In this document: positions 62,681 through 64,000 of the stretch, in pieces
Position numbering within the stretch: position 1 is the first letter of the stretch
How the letters are laid out: each line of letters starts with the position of its first letter
Assembly: GCA_945910005.1 (NCBI GenBank)
Contig: OX246747.1
Coordinates: forward strand, 13,640,880-13,704,879
Origin: Isoperla grammatica
Taxonomy: Eukaryota > Arthropoda > Insecta > Plecoptera > Perlodidae
Direction: 5' to 3'
Length of the DNA: 64,000 nt
Position numbers and translations under genes: made by a program
The notes under the pieces: model-generated
What the model was told of the DNA's origin: nothing
The model's database searches: none
The model's input: the letters and a program-made list of their open reading frames with translations, nothing else

Positions 62681-64000
62681 GTACGAATGTCTGCAAGACG
62701 TGTACGTCGCGTATAAGGATGGTCACGCCAAGACGCTGACGTGGGAGTTCTACGCGCACTACTGCGCCGTGTTGGAGCGGATAGCTGTTCTCAGCATGCA
62801 GGAGTTCTACGCGCACTTCTGCGCCATGTTGGAGCGGATAGCTGTGCTCAGCATGCAGGAGTTCTACGCGCACTACTGCGCCATGTTGGAGCGGATAGCT
62901 GTGCTCAGCATGCAGGAGTTCTACGCGCACTACTGCGCCATGTTGGAGCGGATAGCTGTGCTCAGCATGCAGGAGTTCTACGCGCACTACTGCGCCGTGT
63001 TGGAGCGGATAGCTGTGCTCAGCATGCAGGAGTTCTACGCGCACTACTGCGCCGTGTTGGAGCGGATAGCTGTGCTCAGCATGCAGGAGTTCTACGCGCA
63101 CTACTGCGCCATGTTGGAGCGGATAGCTGTGCTCAGCATGCAGGAGTTCTACGCGCACTACTGCGCCGTGTTGGAGCGGATAGCTGTGCTCAGCATGCAG
63201 GAGTTCTACGCGCACTACTGCGCCGTGTTGGAACGGATAGCTGTGCTCAGCATGCAGGAGTTCTACGCGCACTACTGCGCCGTGTTGGAGCGGATAGCTG
63301 TGCTCAGCATGCAGGAGTTCTACGCGCACTACTGCGCCGTGTTGGAGCAGATAGCTGTGCTCAGCATGCAGGAGTTCTACGCGCACTACTGCGCCATGTT
63401 GGAGCGGATAGCTGTGCTCAGCATGCAGGAGTTCTACGCGCACTACTGCGCCGTGTTGGAGCAAATAGCTGTGCTCAGCATGCAGGAGTTCTACGCGCAC
63501 TACTGCGCCGTGTTGGAGCGGATAGCTGTGCTCAGCATGCAGGAGTTCTACGCGCACTACTGCGCCATGTTGGAGCGGATAGCTGTGCTCAGCATGCAGG
63601 AGTTCTACGCGCACTACTGCGCCGTGTTGGAGCGGATAGCTGTGCTCAGCATGCAGGAGTTCTACGCGCACTACTGCGCCGTGTTGGAACGGATAGCTGT
63701 GCTCAGCATGCAGGAGTTCTACGCGCACTACTGCGCCGTGTTGGAGCGGATAGCTGTGCTCAGCATGCAGGAGTTCTACGCGCACTACTGCGCCGTGTTG
63801 GAGCAGATAGCTGTGCTCAGCATGCAGGAGTTCTACGCGCACTACTGCGCCATGTTGGAGCGGATAGCTGTGCTCAGCATGCAGGAGTTCTACGCGCACT
63901 ACTGCGCCGTGTTGGAGCAAATAGCTGTGCTCAGCATGCAGGAGTTCTACGCGCACTACTGCGCCATGTTGGAGCGGATAGCTGTGCTCAGCATGCAAGA
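62681..64000 (+). CDS. Third copy of the expanded exon, running off the window
   Basis: Acceptor cgtgtttcag, YECLQDVYVAYKDG as at 3425, but KTLTW instead of KELAW before the repeats (62735-62744). The 19-codon frame stays open to the end of the window. The 3' border is not visible. Confidence 0.5.
62745..64000 (+). repeat. 57-bp tandem array 3, 22 units and continuing
   Basis: 22 complete units end at 63998. Higher-order pattern: units with gagcagata / gagcaaata (Q for R) recur near 63350, 63470, 63805 and 63920, about 114 bp (2 units) and ~455 bp (8 units) apart, suggesting block duplication. Confidence 0.95.

Larger units (their letters stand above)
60835..62744 (+). repeat. Segmental duplication, right copy (partner 1581-3488)
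   Basis: Same order and near-identical length: SINE-A, CR1-like RT, SINE-A, B tail, spacer, SINE-A, exon start, then the 57-bp array. Small differences throughout (for example cacaatcgaaagcc flanks), so it is not a simple assembly repeat. Confidence 0.9.

Overview
The window is repeat-dominated animal DNA. The genes are intron-containing, with GT..AG junctions that I could match in phase at several places. The mobile elements are I/Jockey- and CR1-like LINEs, Ty3/gypsy, Ty1/copia, PIF/Harbinger, hAT, P/THAP-like, CACTA-like and YqaJ-nuclease elements. Non-coding stretches are full of the palindromic word taggccta. Together these suggest a marine invertebrate, perhaps a crustacean, but the sequence alone does not settle the phylum. 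I see no rRNA, no intact tRNA, no CRISPR array and no bacterial operon.

The main actor is a short retroposon present in roughly 30 full or partial copies on both strands. I call it drzSINE here (provisional). Its first ~146 nt are the same in all full copies and fold as an HDV-like self-cleaving ribozyme: a 7-bp P1 at the very first base, a 7-bp P2 that crosses P1 as a pseudoknot, a 3-bp P3 with a 7-nt loop, a long P4 domain, and a J4/2 strand with C-GAA. Exact target-site duplications in at least seven copies put the element's first base at P1 base 1. There are two bodies, A (~305 bp) and B (~380 bp). Both end in a related tail (..gagacgttaagccc..) followed by ATCA-type repeats. Two other heads, a GTCTCGGCCC hairpin head and a tRNA-derived head with a B box, are joined to the same kind of tail.

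Layout. 1-1443: 3' half of an I/Jockey-like LINE with RNase H. 1444-3400: SINEs and a CR1-like RT fragment; 1581-3488 is duplicated at 60835-62744. 3425-7348: a probable host exon whose 57-bp (19-codon) segment is expanded to 18 copies, an in-phase downstream exon, then an inverted copy of the same expanded exon; a third copy (22 units and still running) closes the window. 8.7-22.2 kb: Harbinger remnants, MITEs including a 45-73 bp palindromic family, a YqaJ nuclease pseudogene, and a broken two-exon Harbinger transposase with a 1.85-kb taggccta-rich intron. 23-25 kb: a very diverged tandem array. 26-28.3 kb: a minus-strand DUF4806-like gene with 22- and 34-codon repeats. 28.6-32.1 kb: P/THAP-like and Harbinger gene pairs broken by SINEs. 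34-38 kb: a long palindrome and unassigned minus-strand ORFs. 38.4-44.9 kb: a DUF7869-like gene split by a 5,021-bp insertion that starts with the ribozyme head, ends with the SINE tail and has 13-bp target-site duplications; inside it are a DNA transposon and a 98-bp satellite. 46-52.6 kb: a tRNA-type SINE, a small THAP protein and a 3.6-kb terminal-inverted-repeat element. 52.6-64 kb: gypsy integrase, hAT, LINE ORF1/endonuclease, a CACTA-like gene with two precise SINE insertions, an internally deleted copia element, a CR1-like LINE, and the second copy of the left-hand duplication.

How the parts work together. The coding genes are almost all transposon proteins, most of them broken. The SINE seems to depend on a partner LINE for reverse transcription (shared tail). 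Having no clear pol III promoter, it seems to depend on a host or read-through transcript for its RNA; ribozyme cleavage would regenerate an exact 5' end. SINE heads also sit at the breakpoints of the local duplications.
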